DNA of 64,000 nucleotides from positions 42,471 to 106,470 of the forward strand of contig CAMBDY010000004.1 of assembly GCA_945865525.1 (NCBI GenBank), read 5' to 3'. Under the pieces are notes generated by a model. The model was not told the origin of the DNA and searched no databases. It saw only the letters and a program-made list of their open reading frames with translations. Every line of letters begins with the position of its first letter. Within the stretch, counting starts at the first letter, position 1. This document shows positions 1-8,510 of the stretch, in pieces. Position numbers and translations under genes: made by a program. Source of the stretch: Nitrospira lenta (GTDB lineage Bacteria > Nitrospirota > Nitrospiria > Nitrospirales > Nitrospiraceae).

Positions 1-821
1 TCGTCTTCCACGGACACCCCTACCGCTGGCCCGTCAGTGGCACAGAGGAGACAATCAATAAGATCTCTCTAGCCGACGCGCAGACCTTCTACAGGCGGGA
101 ATACACTCCTTCCCATGTCATCCTGACCATTGTCGGCGACGTCACGCTCAAAGAGGCTGCATCACTCGTACAGACTCATTTTGGTGGCTGGAAAAAAATT
201 GCGTCGGCAGCGCAACCCCAAAAAAACCCCCTACCAGTCGAGCAGAAAACGGTCCAGCTCATCGAGAAAAACCTCACCCAGTCGACCATTGTAATTGGTC
301 ATGGAGGCCTCTCCCGCGCGCATCCTGACTTTTATGCAGTCACGGTGATGAACTACATCCTGGGGGCTGGGGGATTTTCGTCCCGCTTAATGGATTCGAT
401 TCGCGACAAGCAGGGACTGGCCTACGGGATCATGAGCCACTTTGACTCCAGGCTGATGCCAGGCTCATTCTGGGTCAGTCTCCAAACCAAGACAGAAACA
501 ACGAACCAAGCCATCACCGGTGTCCTAACCGAGATCAACTCTATCCGCGACCAGCCTGTCTCCGATCAGGAATTGGCCGAGGCCAAATCATTCTTAGTGG
601 GTAGCTTCCCGCTGCGACTCGACTCCACCGCGAAGCTTGCCCAGATGCTCGCGCAGGTGGAGTTCTATGGCCTGGGGTTCGAATACTTTACGCAATATCC
701 GAAATGGATCGACCGCGTCACGAAGGACGATGTCCGGCGTGTCGCCAAACAATACCTAGATCCCCAGCGCTACGCACTCGTGGTGGTGGGCAACCTCGCC
801 AAAGCGAAAGTGAACCACTAA
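1..821 (+). CDS. M16 (pitrilysin-type) zinc peptidase, C-terminal part
   Basis: The reading frame is already open at base 3 and runs 272 codons to TAA at 819-821, so the N-terminal half, which would carry the HxxEH zinc site, lies outside the window. What remains looks like the end of one M16 lobe (HPYRWPVSGTEETI, then YTPSHVILTIVGDV) followed by the inactive second lobe, with the family-typical GGFSSRLMDSIRDKQGLAYG and a closing YALVVVGNL strand. Such proteins in Gram-negatives often act in the periplasm on peptides or misfolded proteins, frequently as pairs with a second M16 gene upstream. The substrate cannot be told. larE begins 39 bases downstream on the same strand. Confidence 0.88.
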   Translation, partial: VFHGHPYRWPVSGTEETINKISLADAQTFYRREYTPSHVILTIVGDVTLKEAASLVQTHFGGWKKIASAAQPQKNPLPVEQKTVQLIEKNLTQSTIVIGHGGLSRAHPDFYAVTVMNYILGAGGFSSRLMDSIRDKQGLAYGIMSHFDSRLMPGSFWVSLQTKTETTNQAITGVLTEINSIRDQPVSDQELAEAKSFLVGSFPLRLDSTAKLAQMLAQVEFYGLGFEYFTQYPKWIDRVTKDDVRRVAKQYLDPQRYALVVVGNLAKAKVNH

Positions 822-860
822 TCCGCGTTAGATCTCCACGATCTCCGAGGTCAAACCTTC

Positions 861-1670
861 ATGATGACCGAGCCCCTGCAACGCAAACTCAACCAGCTCC
901 GCCAGGTGATCTCGGACATGCAGTCCGTTCTGGTCGCGTTCTCCGGTGGGATCGACAGCACCGTTGTCTTGAAAATTGCCCATGAACAACTCGGTGCGCG
1001 AGCGCTGGGCGTCACCGCGGTCTCACCAACCTTTCCCATGATCGAACTCGATGGTGCAACGCAGGTGGCAGCAGAGATCGGCGCGCGGCATGAACTAGTC
1101 CAGACCAATCAACTCGACATTCCCGCCTTCGTGCAGAACGACGCGGCCCGCTGCTTCCATTGCAAAACAGACCTCTATCAATTGCTAGACAGCCTGCGCG
1201 AACCTCGTGCAAGCCACTGCATTGTGGACGGGACGAATCTCGACGATCTGGGGGACGACCGACCCGGTATCATCGCCGCACGCGAGTGGAATGTGCGAAG
1301 CCCGCTCGTCGAAGCTGCCCTGTCGAAAGCCGATGTGCGAGCGCTCGCCCAAACCCTGGGACTTTCCAATTGGGATAAGCCAGCTGCCGCCTGTCTCTCG
1401 TCCAGAATTCCTCGCGGCATCCCAATTACGATCGACAATCTCCGGCGCGTGGAACAGGCTGAAGCTATCCTCCAGGCTGAGGGGTTGCGCCACGTACGGG
1501 TACGTGAACATGGAGAGATCGCGCGACTGGAAATCGGCACGGAAGAGCTTGCTCGGCTGAATCATCCGGAGCTGCGCGCGCACATCAGCGCCAGTCTCCG
1601 CAAAGTCGGATTTCGTTTCGTCTGTGTCGATCTAGAAGGATATAGACCGGGCGGAACCAGCCTCAGCTAA
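861..1670 (+). CDS. larE: ATP-dependent sacrificial sulfur transferase LarE
   Basis: 269 residues with the PP-loop ATP-pyrophosphatase motif SGGIDS at residues 28-33. LarE adenylates the nickel-pincer nucleotide precursor and donates sulfur to it, making the cofactor of lactate racemase-type enzymes. Three cysteines stand out: C98 and C101 in RCFHCK and C178 in AAACLSSRIP. C178 is placed like the sacrificial cysteine of the family. The extra pair suggests the variant that holds an iron-sulfur cluster and can act catalytically (inference). No larA, larB or larC is next to it, so the cofactor's user is elsewhere or absent. ATG ATG at 861/864 follows a GAGGT Shine-Dalgarno at about 848-852. Confidence 0.88.
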   Translation: MMTEPLQRKLNQLRQVISDMQSVLVAFSGGIDSTVVLKIAHEQLGARALGVTAVSPTFPMIELDGATQVAAEIGARHELVQTNQLDIPAFVQNDAARCFHCKTDLYQLLDSLREPRASHCIVDGTNLDDLGDDRPGIIAAREWNVRSPLVEAALSKADVRALAQTLGLSNWDKPAAACLSSRIPRGIPITIDNLRRVEQAEAILQAEGLRHVRVREHGEIARLEIGTEELARLNHPELRAHISASLRKVGFRFVCVDLEGYRPGGTSLS

Positions 1671-1682
1671 TCCCGCCCGGTC
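1645..1682. terminator. stem-loop between convergent larE and atpF
   Basis: A perfect 10-bp inverted repeat (GACCGGGCGG at 1645-1654, CCGCCCGGTC at 1673-1682) spans the 3' end of larE and the gap before the atpF stop. Its position between converging genes fits a two-way terminator. There is no clear T-run on either side, so intrinsic termination is uncertain. Confidence 0.5.
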
Positions 1683-1688
1683 GAAACC

Positions 1689-2195
1689 TTATCGCTGGTA
1701 GGATTTCGACAGGGCCTCAAGAGCCTCGTCGGCGAACTTCTTCTGGTCTGCGTCCGTCAAACTGCGCTGCACCACCTTCTCCGCCACCATCAACGCCAAC
1801 TCCGTCGTCTGGGCACGAATGTCCTGAATCGCCTTGCGGCGCTCGTGATCGATTTCACGCGTGGCATCGCCCTTGATCCGATCGGCTTCAGTCGTCAGTC
1901 GCTGCTCGTTTTCTTCCATCAGCCGCTGCGCCCGCTCTTTAGCGGCCGCCAAAATGCCTTCCGCTTCTTTCGCAGCCGTATTCAGCTTGGCCTCGTACTC
2001 CTTGAGTTTCCGCTCGGCCTCTGACCGATGACGCTCGGCTTGATCAAGGCTGTCCTTGATTTTCTTCTCCCGCTCTTCCAAGACGCCCAAGATGCCGGGA
2101 AAGGCGAACTTGTAGAGTACGAAGAAGAGAATTCCAAACGACAGGACTTCCCAGAAAATCAGGGAAGAAAAAAAGTGAGATTCAAACTGCGGCAT
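1689..2195 (-). CDS. atpF: ATP synthase F0 subunit b
   Basis: 168 residues, the usual length for subunit b. An N-terminal membrane helix (about residues 12-33) is followed by a long charged coiled coil with EREKKIKDSLDQAERHRSEA and similar heptads, which forms the peripheral stator stalk tying F0 to F1. Only one b-type gene is present here, so this F0 probably uses a b2 homodimer rather than a b/b' pair unless another copy exists elsewhere. It is the last gene of the minus-strand F0 run. The F1 genes that usually follow (atpH, A, G, D, C) are missing, and larE converges on it instead. Confidence 0.95.
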   Translation of the reverse strand: MPQFESHFFSSLIFWEVLSFGILFFVLYKFAFPGILGVLEEREKKIKDSLDQAERHRSEAERKLKEYEAKLNTAAKEAEGILAAAKERAQRLMEENEQRLTTEADRIKGDATREIDHERRKAIQDIRAQTTELALMVAEKVVQRSLTDADQKKFADEALEALSKSYQR

Positions 2196-2283
2196 ATCAA
2201 CTCCCTGAGGTAGAGAGGAGGGGCTATCTGGAGGCCGGGCCAGGCCCTGCTATCCCCGTCATCCCCTTACCTCTGTAACCCGT

Positions 2284-2514
2284 TTATTTCCGGAGACCCA
2301 TGATGATGAAGGCGATGACCAGACCGTACAGGGCGATGGCTTCCACCAGCGCGAATCCGATCCACATATACTTTCCAACGCGGGCTTCCGCTTCCGGCTG
2401 GCGCGCCACCGCTTCGATCATCTTCCCGAAGATGTATCCGATACCCACCCCAGCTCCGGCAAACCCTGCCGCCGCCAACCCCATGCCCAACAATGCTGCT
2501 GCTGCTGAATCCAT
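2284..2514 (-). CDS. atpE: ATP synthase F0 subunit c
   Basis: 76-residue two-helix proteolipid that forms the rotating membrane ring. Helix 1 has the glycine-rich run AGFAGAGVGIGY, the loop carries ARQPEAEAR (the R-Q-P contact with subunit gamma), and helix 2 has the ion-carrying carboxylate E58 in GFALVEAIALYG. E58 is followed by A-I rather than the Ser/Thr seen in sodium-binding rings, which favours proton coupling (inference). It lies between atpB and atpF in the standard order. GGAGGA precedes the ATG on the minus strand. Confidence 0.97.
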   Translation of the reverse strand: MDSAAAALLGMGLAAAGFAGAGVGIGYIFGKMIEAVARQPEAEARVGKYMWIGFALVEAIALYGLVIAFIIMGLRK

Positions 2515-2551
2515 TGTATCCTACTCCTCCCTTGTCTAAAACTCACACACG

Positions 2552-3301
2552 CTAGTGCGCATGCTCATCGTGGTTGTGCAAGTGGAATGCGTCTCCCAAA
2601 TAGACGCAAGTCAACACGGTAAAAATATATGCTTGGATAAATGCGATACCGACTTCCAGTCCGTTCATGGCGATCGTGAACACAAAGGGCAACCATCCGA
2701 TCAACACGCCGCCACTAATGGCCAGGCCAAACAGGACTCCGAGAATCACGTGACCGGCCGTCATATTCGCAAACAACCGAACGGCTAGCGAAATCGGCCG
2801 CGCCAATTGGCTGATTAGCTCGATCGGGATCATCAAGGGCAGCAGCCAGGCTGGCGTGCCGGGCGGCACGAGGATACCTAGGAACTTCACCCCATGCAGC
2901 AGAAATCCCATGACCAGGCTCAGCCCGTACACTAAAGAGGCAAAGACGGCGGTCACGACAATCTGACTCGTCACTGTATAGCTGCCAGGAATCAGCCCGA
3001 TCAGGTTACAGAAGAGGATGAACAAGAACAGCGTAGCAATGAGAGGGAAGAAGCGCATCCCCGCTTTGCCCATCGTATCCATGATAATACCGCGGATGAA
3101 ATCCACCATCATCTCCGCCATGCTCTGCAGCTTGCCCGGTACCAGCTTGCGCGCCGATCCCGCCATCACCATAAGCCCCGCCACCAGGGAGACAACCACC
3201 CACATGATGACCACGGCTTTATTAATGGAAATATCGAATCCACCCAGTGAAATCGGTATCCAATTGTGCAGCTCAAACGGATGCAGCGGACTTTCTTCCA
3301 T
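2552..3301 (-). CDS. atpB: ATP synthase F0 subunit a
   Basis: 249-residue integral membrane protein with about five to six hydrophobic helices, forming the two proton half-channels beside the c-ring. The signature helix ELISQLARPISLAVRLFANM carries the essential arginine in AVRLFAN, followed by AGH. The C-terminal helix has GLEVGIAFIQAYIFTVLTCVY and the protein ends in a His-rich tail (HLHNHDEHAH). It follows the atpZ-like gene and precedes atpE on the minus strand, with an intergenic gap of about 37 bases on each side, consistent with a single transcript. Confidence 0.97.
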   Translation of the reverse strand: MEESPLHPFELHNWIPISLGGFDISINKAVVIMWVVVSLVAGLMVMAGSARKLVPGKLQSMAEMMVDFIRGIIMDTMGKAGMRFFPLIATLFLFILFCNLIGLIPGSYTVTSQIVVTAVFASLVYGLSLVMGFLLHGVKFLGILVPPGTPAWLLPLMIPIELISQLARPISLAVRLFANMTAGHVILGVLFGLAISGGVLIGWLPFVFTIAMNGLEVGIAFIQAYIFTVLTCVYLGDAFHLHNHDEHAH

Positions 3302-3334
3302 AGTAGATACGTTCGTACTTTCTCTTGAAAATCG

Positions 3335-3556
3335 TTAAGTCTTCGGCCACCGTTGCGCCGACCGGTACGCATTTCTGATCCCGGCTACGACGCCTAACAC
3401 CAATCCCACGACCATTCCCCAGGGAGTGGAGCCAAAGAGGTATGTATCACACGTCCACCCCAAACCGCCCCCCACAATCAGCGACGCGAGTAGATCGGTT
3501 CCAATCCGGACCGCTTGGCCGAGCCCCGCGTACAATGGATCTTGTGAAGGAGGCAT
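3335..3556 (-). CDS. atpZ: AtpZ/AtpI-type small membrane protein
   Basis: 73 residues with two membrane helices (roughly residues 18-35 and 44-62). The AtpI/AtpZ pattern is visible: a glycine-rich first helix (ASLIVGGGLGWTCDTYLFG) and PWGMVVGLVLGVVAGIRN in the second. Proteins of this family help assemble the c-ring or carry Mg/Ca ions for the F-ATPase and typically head atp operons, as here. It is the first gene of the minus-strand F0 cluster and is divergent from pabB. The region upstream lacks a clear Shine-Dalgarno, so the exact start is less certain than the frame. Confidence 0.8.
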   Translation of the reverse strand: MPPSQDPLYAGLGQAVRIGTDLLASLIVGGGLGWTCDTYLFGSTPWGMVVGLVLGVVAGIRNAYRSAQRWPKT

Positions 3557-3625
3557 GTTGTACCCACGGAGGAGAGTGCATGACGCAATCCATCACGCAA
3601 GAACCCTGCCGATTGCGGGCGCGTA

Positions 3626-3655
3626 ATTCAAACAGAATCATCCTGAATTTGTCAA
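3626..3655 (-). promoter_or_regulatory. candidate promoter of the F0 operon
   Basis: On the minus strand TTGACA (3655-3650) is followed after 18 bases by TTGAAT (3631-3626), giving a start of transcription about 60 bases before the atpZ-like gene. The -35 box is perfect and the -10 box is weak. It sits back to back with a candidate pabB promoter. Confidence 0.5.
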
Positions 3656-3668
3656 GCCGACTTCTGTT

Positions 3669-3697
3669 GTGACAGAGTGGGGGCAGTCGGGTATAGT
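3669..3697 (+). promoter_or_regulatory. candidate promoter of pabB
   Basis: GTGACA at 3669-3674 and TATAGT at 3692-3697 are separated by 17 bases. Transcription would start near 3704, leaving too little leader for the in-frame TTG at 3712 and favouring the ATG at 3736 as the pabB start. Confidence 0.5.
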
Positions 3698-3735
3698 GGG
3701 GAACGAATGATTTGTCCGGCAATCTATCGTTACCC

Positions 3736-5220
3736 ATGACTCGTTTTTCGCAACCATCATTCCTCACCGGTCCTCCGCAGCCCTTGGTCCTCACGAGGGA
3801 CAACCGCGGAAGAACCCCCTTCGACCTCTACCGATTGATTGCCGCTCCCTCTCAGCCATCCTTCCTCCTCGACAGCGGGAGGGGGACGGACGGCGGGAAC
3901 CACTATTCATTTCTGGGGAGCAACCCCTTCTCGGTCCTGACCGGGCACCAAGGCCAGGCCTCCCTGCGGACCCGCGACGGGCAGGTCCGTTCGTCGAACG
4001 ATCCCTTCGGGAGTCTCCAGCACCTATTCGAGGGCCCCCAGATCACGCCTCCACCAGGCTTGCCACCTTTTCAGGGAGGAGCTGTCGGCTACTTCAGTTA
4101 CGACCTCGTGCGCGATTTTGAAACGCTTCCCGTCATAGCCAACGACGAACTGCCGATCCCCCATCTGCAATTCGGTCTCTATGACCTCATTGCCGCTGTC
4201 GATCATCGACAGGACTTATTACAGATGATCTTCTGCCCGCCCATGGAAAGGTTTTCCGGAGAGCCCAGAGAAACCCTCTATCGCGAGGGCTTAGCGCGGT
4301 TGGCAGAATGGGAAGCCACGCTGAACAGGCAGCCGGCGCCTCTCGCGGAGCTCCCCCGCCTCGAGCAGATGGCCTTTCATCCGGACCAAACCAGAGAGGC
4401 CTATCTCGCTCGAGTCCGGCGCTGTCAGGACTACATTGAGGCGGGGGATATCTATCAGGCCAACCTGTCGCATCGCTTCACCCTGCAGCCTCCCAACACA
4501 TACCGCGACAGCCTGGATCGACAGGCTTACGAACAGGAACTCTACCGACGGCTACAGGCCGTCAATCCTTCTCCCTTCTCAGGGCTCCTGCACTTCGACA
4601 ACGTGACGTTGATCAGCTCCTCGCCCGAACGACTGGTCCGTCTCCACAACCGACAGGCGGACACACGCCCGATCGCCGGCACCAGACCACGCGGGCGTAA
4701 TGATCGTGACGATCAACAGCTCATCGACGAATTGCTCGCAAATGAAAAAGAGCGGGCGGAACACCTGATGCTCGTCGATCTCGAACGCAACGATCTAGGC
4801 CGGGTCTGCCAAGCCGGTAGTATACAGGTCGATGAATTCATGGCCATTGAGCAATATTCTCACGTCAGCCACCTCGTCTCGAATGTCAGCGGAACCTTAA
4901 GGCAGGAGGCCACGCCCTTCGATCTGATTCGGGCATTATTTCCTGGAGGCACCATCACCGGCGTACCCAAAATCCGCTGCATGGAGATTATCGAAGAGCT
5001 GGAGCCGGTGCGCCGCGGCCCCTATACCGGATCATTCGGCTACATCAACTGGAACGGCGATCTCGATCTCAATATCATCATTCGAACTTTGGTATGGTGT
5101 CACGGGAAGGGTTATTTGCAAGTCGGCGCCGGAATTGTCGCCGACTCAGACCCAACCAAGGAATATGAGGAAACGATTCAGAAGGCCCAGGCCTTCTTTA
5201 GCGCCTTGCAACGGACGTGA
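3736..5220 (+). CDS. pabB: chorismate-using synthase component I, PabB-like
   Basis: 494 residues from ATG 3736; an in-frame TTG at 3712 is possible but sits almost on the predicted transcription start. The N-terminal TrpE/PabB domain is followed by the chorismate-binding domain with LANEKERAEHLMLVDLERND, PGGTITGVPKIRCMEIIEEL and YTGSFGYINWNGDLDLNI. Its partner is probably the overlapping pabC-like gene, pointing to p-aminobenzoate and folate synthesis. Oddly, the motif that reads PIKGT in classic PabB reads PIAGT here (A314), as in anthranilate synthase TrpE. A TrpE-like or aminodeoxyisochorismate-type activity is therefore not excluded. No glutaminase subunit gene (pabA/trpG) is adjacent. 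Confidence 0.82.
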   Translation: MTRFSQPSFLTGPPQPLVLTRDNRGRTPFDLYRLIAAPSQPSFLLDSGRGTDGGNHYSFLGSNPFSVLTGHQGQASLRTRDGQVRSSNDPFGSLQHLFEGPQITPPPGLPPFQGGAVGYFSYDLVRDFETLPVIANDELPIPHLQFGLYDLIAAVDHRQDLLQMIFCPPMERFSGEPRETLYREGLARLAEWEATLNRQPAPLAELPRLEQMAFHPDQTREAYLARVRRCQDYIEAGDIYQANLSHRFTLQPPNTYRDSLDRQAYEQELYRRLQAVNPSPFSGLLHFDNVTLISSSPERLVRLHNRQADTRPIAGTRPRGRNDRDDQQLIDELLANEKERAEHLMLVDLERNDLGRVCQAGSIQVDEFMAIEQYSHVSHLVSNVSGTLRQEATPFDLIRALFPGGTITGVPKIRCMEIIEELEPVRRGPYTGSFGYINWNGDLDLNIIIRTLVWCHGKGYLQVGAGIVADSDPTKEYEETIQKAQAFFSALQRT

Positions 5221-5222
5221 CT

Positions 5223-6098
5223 ATGTGGATTTATCTAAACGATCGATTCGTAACAGAACAAGAAGCTGTCGTCTCCGTCTTTGACCATGGCTTTCTCTAT
5301 GGCGATGGGGTCTATGAAACGATCCGCTCCTACGGAAGCCGCATCTTCATGCGGGATCAACACCTCGCCAGACTGCGCCGGTCCGCGGAAGGGATCGGCC
5401 TGGCCATTCCCATTCCGGAGCAGCAATGGCCGGCGCTCCTCCATGAGGCCATGGAGAAGAACGTCGTCGGGCAAGACCACCGCGACGCCTACCTTCGCAT
5501 CACCATCTCACGGGGACCAGGCGACATCGGTCTAGATCCAAGCCTCTGCCCGACCGCCACTGTGGTCATCATGACTAAACCGCTGCAGCCCCCTCCACCG
5601 GAACAGTACAAAACCGGCGTGAGCCTGATCGTCGCCAACACTAGGCGGAACCTGCCCAGCGCCCTCTCGCCCCAGATCAAGGCCACCAACTTCTTGAACA
5701 ATATCCTGGCGAAGAGAGAAGCAATCGCAGCAGGCGCCTTCGACAGCATCCTGCTCAATTGGGAATCGCAGCTGACCGAATGTACCGTGAGTAATATCTT
5801 TTTCGTCCTGGCCGGCAGGCTCTGTACCCCGTCCCTGGACTGCGGCCTATTGGACGGGATCACCCGCGATCTACTGCTTGGTCTTGCGCGGGACGCGCAG
5901 ATTCCAGTCAGCGAGGGTCATTTCGGGGTCGAATCCCTTCACCAAGCAGATGAATGTTTCCTCACCAACACGACGATGGAAGTGATGCCCGTCACCAGAG
6001 TGGACGGCCATCCGGTCGGGAAGGGAACTCCAGGCCCCATCACCCAACAGCTCCATGGGCAGTTTATCGCCAACAGAGCGCGCTTTTTAGAGCCTTGA
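5223..6098 (+). CDS. pabC: class IV aminotransferase, probable aminodeoxychorismate lyase PabC
   Basis: 291 residues from ATG 5223 (a GTG at 5217 overlaps the pabB stop). Fold-type IV PLP enzyme: FDHGFLYGDGVYETIRSY near residues 20-37, PLP lysine K153 in SPQIKATNFLNN, and LTECTVSNIFFV further on. PabC converts 4-amino-4-deoxychorismate to p-aminobenzoate and pyruvate. The call rests mainly on tight linkage to pabB. By sequence alone it could be a branched-chain or D-amino-acid aminotransferase (IlvE/Dat-like), since these families share all visible motifs. The two genes are almost certainly translated together. Confidence 0.75.
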   Translation: MWIYLNDRFVTEQEAVVSVFDHGFLYGDGVYETIRSYGSRIFMRDQHLARLRRSAEGIGLAIPIPEQQWPALLHEAMEKNVVGQDHRDAYLRITISRGPGDIGLDPSLCPTATVVIMTKPLQPPPPEQYKTGVSLIVANTRRNLPSALSPQIKATNFLNNILAKREAIAAGAFDSILLNWESQLTECTVSNIFFVLAGRLCTPSLDCGLLDGITRDLLLGLARDAQIPVSEGHFGVESLHQADECFLTNTTMEVMPVTRVDGHPVGKGTPGPITQQLHGQFIANRARFLEP

Positions 6099-6229
6099 TA
6101 ACTCCAAGTGCAACATGACTAGCCCTGAGAGACCTGCCCTGTACACTAAAACCAGAGAATATGTCCGGAAGGTGCTCCACTAGTACCAAACGGGTCTGGT
6201 CCGAGATGGTAGGATCCTCACACGTCCGG

Positions 6230-7873
6230 TCACTTGAGGCGGCCCCGCAGAGACAACAACGACCCCCTCGATTGCCGAGCAGCTTTCCCGCTCACCACGT
6301 CCCCGCTCGAGAGACGGCTATGTTGCTGCCACCCGGCCCGCTTGGCCTCAAGACAATCAGACCGGTAATGGGCCCCGACGCTATTCTCCCGCCAGAGCGC
6401 GGCTTCCGCGACACACTGCGCCACCTGCACCATATTCTTGATTTCCAGCGCCGCTCTGGTCGCAAACGGCAGGGCCACAAGCTGTGCCCAGCGTGAAAGT
6501 TGCGCACAAGCTCGGACGAGGGACTCGCCCGAACGAATGACGCCGACCTGCCCCCACATCGTACGCCGAAGCGAGCTGCGCAACTTTTCCTCATCTTCTA
6601 AGATGCCGAATGGGCCAGCCCGGAGCGCCGTATCTTGCGCCGTCAGTTTAGAGATCTCCTGCCCCTCGGCAAACGCGACAGCCGCCGCCGCCGCACGCGC
6701 CCCGAACACCAATCCTTCGAGCAAGGAATTGCTCGCCAGACGGTTCGCGCCATGCACCCCACTGCAGGCCACCTCTCCAGCGGCAAAAAGCCCCGGAACC
6801 GTCGTCGCCCCGTTCAAATCAGTCCACACTCCGCCCATCATATAATGTGCGCTCGGCGATACTGGGATCCATTCCTCCGTAATATCGATGTCGTAACGCA
6901 AGCAGGTTGCATAAATTGTCGGAAACCGCCGCTTCAGAAACTCCGTGCCCAAGTGCGTCACGTCAAGATAGACGTGACGTGCTTTCGTGGCGGCCATCTC
7001 CGCCAAGATTGCCCTCGACACGATGTCGCGCGGCGCCAAGGCCCCCATCGGGTGGTAGCGCTGCATGAACAACGCACCCTTATTGTTGCGCAACTGTGCC
7101 CCTTCACCACGCATCGCTTCCGACAACAGAAACGATGGGCTCGACGGCAGATACAGCGCCGTCGGATGAAACTGCACGAACTCCATGTCTTGCAGCACGG
7201 CACCCGCGCGCAGCGCCATCGCCACCCCATCGCCCGTGGCATTCGGAGGATTGGTCGTCCGAGCATAGATCTGACCAGCGCCGCCGGTCGTCAGCACGAT
7301 CGCGCACGCCGGCAACACAAACTGGCGGCCAGAGGCTTCGTCCAGTACCGCAGCCCCGCAACACCGTCCGTTCTCGACTACGAGATCCACGGTAAAATGA
7401 TGATCCAACCGCTGAATCTGCTTCTGTCGATTCACTTCGGCAATCAAGACGCGCACCATCTCGTTTCCCGTCGCATCCCCCCGTGCGCGCAGAATGCGGC
7501 TCCGGCTGTGAGCCGCTTCCCTCGCAAACGCAAGCTTGCCGCCAATCTTGTCGAACTTAGCACCCCACCTGATCAATTCCTGAATCCGCGCGGGCCCTTC
7601 TTCGACCAGCATCCGCACCGCCTCTTTCCGGCAGAGCCCATGTCCCGCTTTGATCGTGTCGGTAAAATGGATGGCCACATCGTCTTCTTCGCTCATCGCT
7701 ACGGCCACTCCGCCCTGCGCATAGATCGAACTGCTTTGCAGCGGATGTCCCTTCGTCAGCACCATGACACGGCCGGAGCGGCTCAGCTCCAAGGCTGCGC
7801 GGAGGCCCGCGACACCGCTCCCGATGACCAGGAAATCAGCCTGCAGTGGCACACGAGATCGACGAGTGGCCAT
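6230..7873 (-). CDS. nadB: L-aspartate oxidase
   Basis: 547-residue FAD enzyme that oxidises aspartate to iminoaspartate, the first step of NAD synthesis. The N-terminal dinucleotide fold is VIGSGVAGLRAALELS. QSSSIYAQGGVAVAM and the long HPTALYLPSS and SPSAHYMMGGV segments match the flavoprotein domain shared with succinate dehydrogenase/fumarate reductase. GEVACSGVHGANRLASNSLL is the typical C-terminal FAD contact, and a helical tail closes the protein. The partner nadA is not in view. A lipoprotein gene starts upstream in the same direction and ends 4 bases before the nadB ATG, so the two are likely cotranscribed. The 130 bases beyond its stop hold nothing recognised. Confidence 0.95.
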   Translation of the reverse strand: MATRRSRVPLQADFLVIGSGVAGLRAALELSRSGRVMVLTKGHPLQSSSIYAQGGVAVAMSEEDDVAIHFTDTIKAGHGLCRKEAVRMLVEEGPARIQELIRWGAKFDKIGGKLAFAREAAHSRSRILRARGDATGNEMVRVLIAEVNRQKQIQRLDHHFTVDLVVENGRCCGAAVLDEASGRQFVLPACAIVLTTGGAGQIYARTTNPPNATGDGVAMALRAGAVLQDMEFVQFHPTALYLPSSPSFLLSEAMRGEGAQLRNNKGALFMQRYHPMGALAPRDIVSRAILAEMAATKARHVYLDVTHLGTEFLKRRFPTIYATCLRYDIDITEEWIPVSPSAHYMMGGVWTDLNGATTVPGLFAAGEVACSGVHGANRLASNSLLEGLVFGARAAAAAVAFAEGQEISKLTAQDTALRAGPFGILEDEEKLRSSLRRTMWGQVGVIRSGESLVRACAQLSRWAQLVALPFATRAALEIKNMVQVAQCVAEAALWRENSVGAHYRSDCLEAKRAGWQQHSRLSSGDVVSGKAARQSRGSLLSLRGRLK

Positions 7874-7876
7874 GGA

Positions 7877-8386
7877 TTACTGTTTCTTAGGGGAGGGTGA
7901 CGGGGGAAGCATGGTCTGCCGGGCTTTTATGCCGAACGGAGAGTCGCCCTGTATCCCTCGTAATAAAATCGCCTTGGTACCGACCCACTGCAATCGCGTA
8001 TGGCCGCGCTGGCGGAGGCCCGGATCATCTGCATTTTTCTTCCATAGACCCTGCCAATGCACAAAAACATCGACATCGTCCCCCTCGACCATAATGCGCT
8101 CAAGCGAGAAATCCAGCGTGATGACACTAAACGTGTCGAAGTCGCCGCGCACCTCGTCCTGCAGCTGAGTCAGCGGCTCGAGTGGCATCATGAGCGAGGC
8201 CAGACCAGACGCGTCTTTTTGCATATAGGCCTGACGAAGTGATTCCACCGCCTGATCGATGCGAAGGTACCGTGCGTGATCTTCGGGATATTGAATTGTC
8301 TTATTGCTGCAGCCCGCGCCAAACAACGCCATCGAGCCAAGCAGGCACAAAACAGAGAGCCATGGAATTTTATATGTTGTCATCAT
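7877..8386 (-). CDS. lipoprotein of unknown function
   Basis: 169 residues from the ATG ATG pair at 8386/8383; a longer open frame runs upstream but gives no signal peptide. The start yields a charged tip, a hydrophobic core and the sequence LFGAGCSNKT, which reads as a lipoprotein signal with a slightly atypical lipobox. The mature part (AVESLRQAYMQKDASGLASL, then FSLERIMVEGDDVDVFVHWQGLW) has the helix-then-sheet layout of SnoaL/NTF2-like domains, but no family is firmly recognised. It lies directly upstream of nadB on the same strand with only 3 bases between. Confidence 0.7.
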   Translation of the reverse strand: MMTTYKIPWLSVLCLLGSMALFGAGCSNKTIQYPEDHARYLRIDQAVESLRQAYMQKDASGLASLMMPLEPLTQLQDEVRGDFDTFSVITLDFSLERIMVEGDDVDVFVHWQGLWKKNADDPGLRQRGHTRLQWVGTKAILLRGIQGDSPFGIKARQTMLPPSPSPKKQ

Positions 8387-8510
8387 GGCTGCAGTATAGG
8401 AATGGGTCGCAGACAGGTCAAGCGGCCCGTGAGCCGGCCCGCACCACGCCACAGCGCCCCCGCCAACTCGGTCAGGGCGCGGGCTCGATCAATTTAGTCC
8501 GCTGCTGGCC

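Noticed and set aside
6635..7900. A long open frame (about 420 codons) on the plus strand opposite nadB
   Set aside because: Its product is Arg/His-rich and low in complexity without any domain, while the opposite strand encodes a textbook NadB. It is an antisense shadow of a GC-rich gene.
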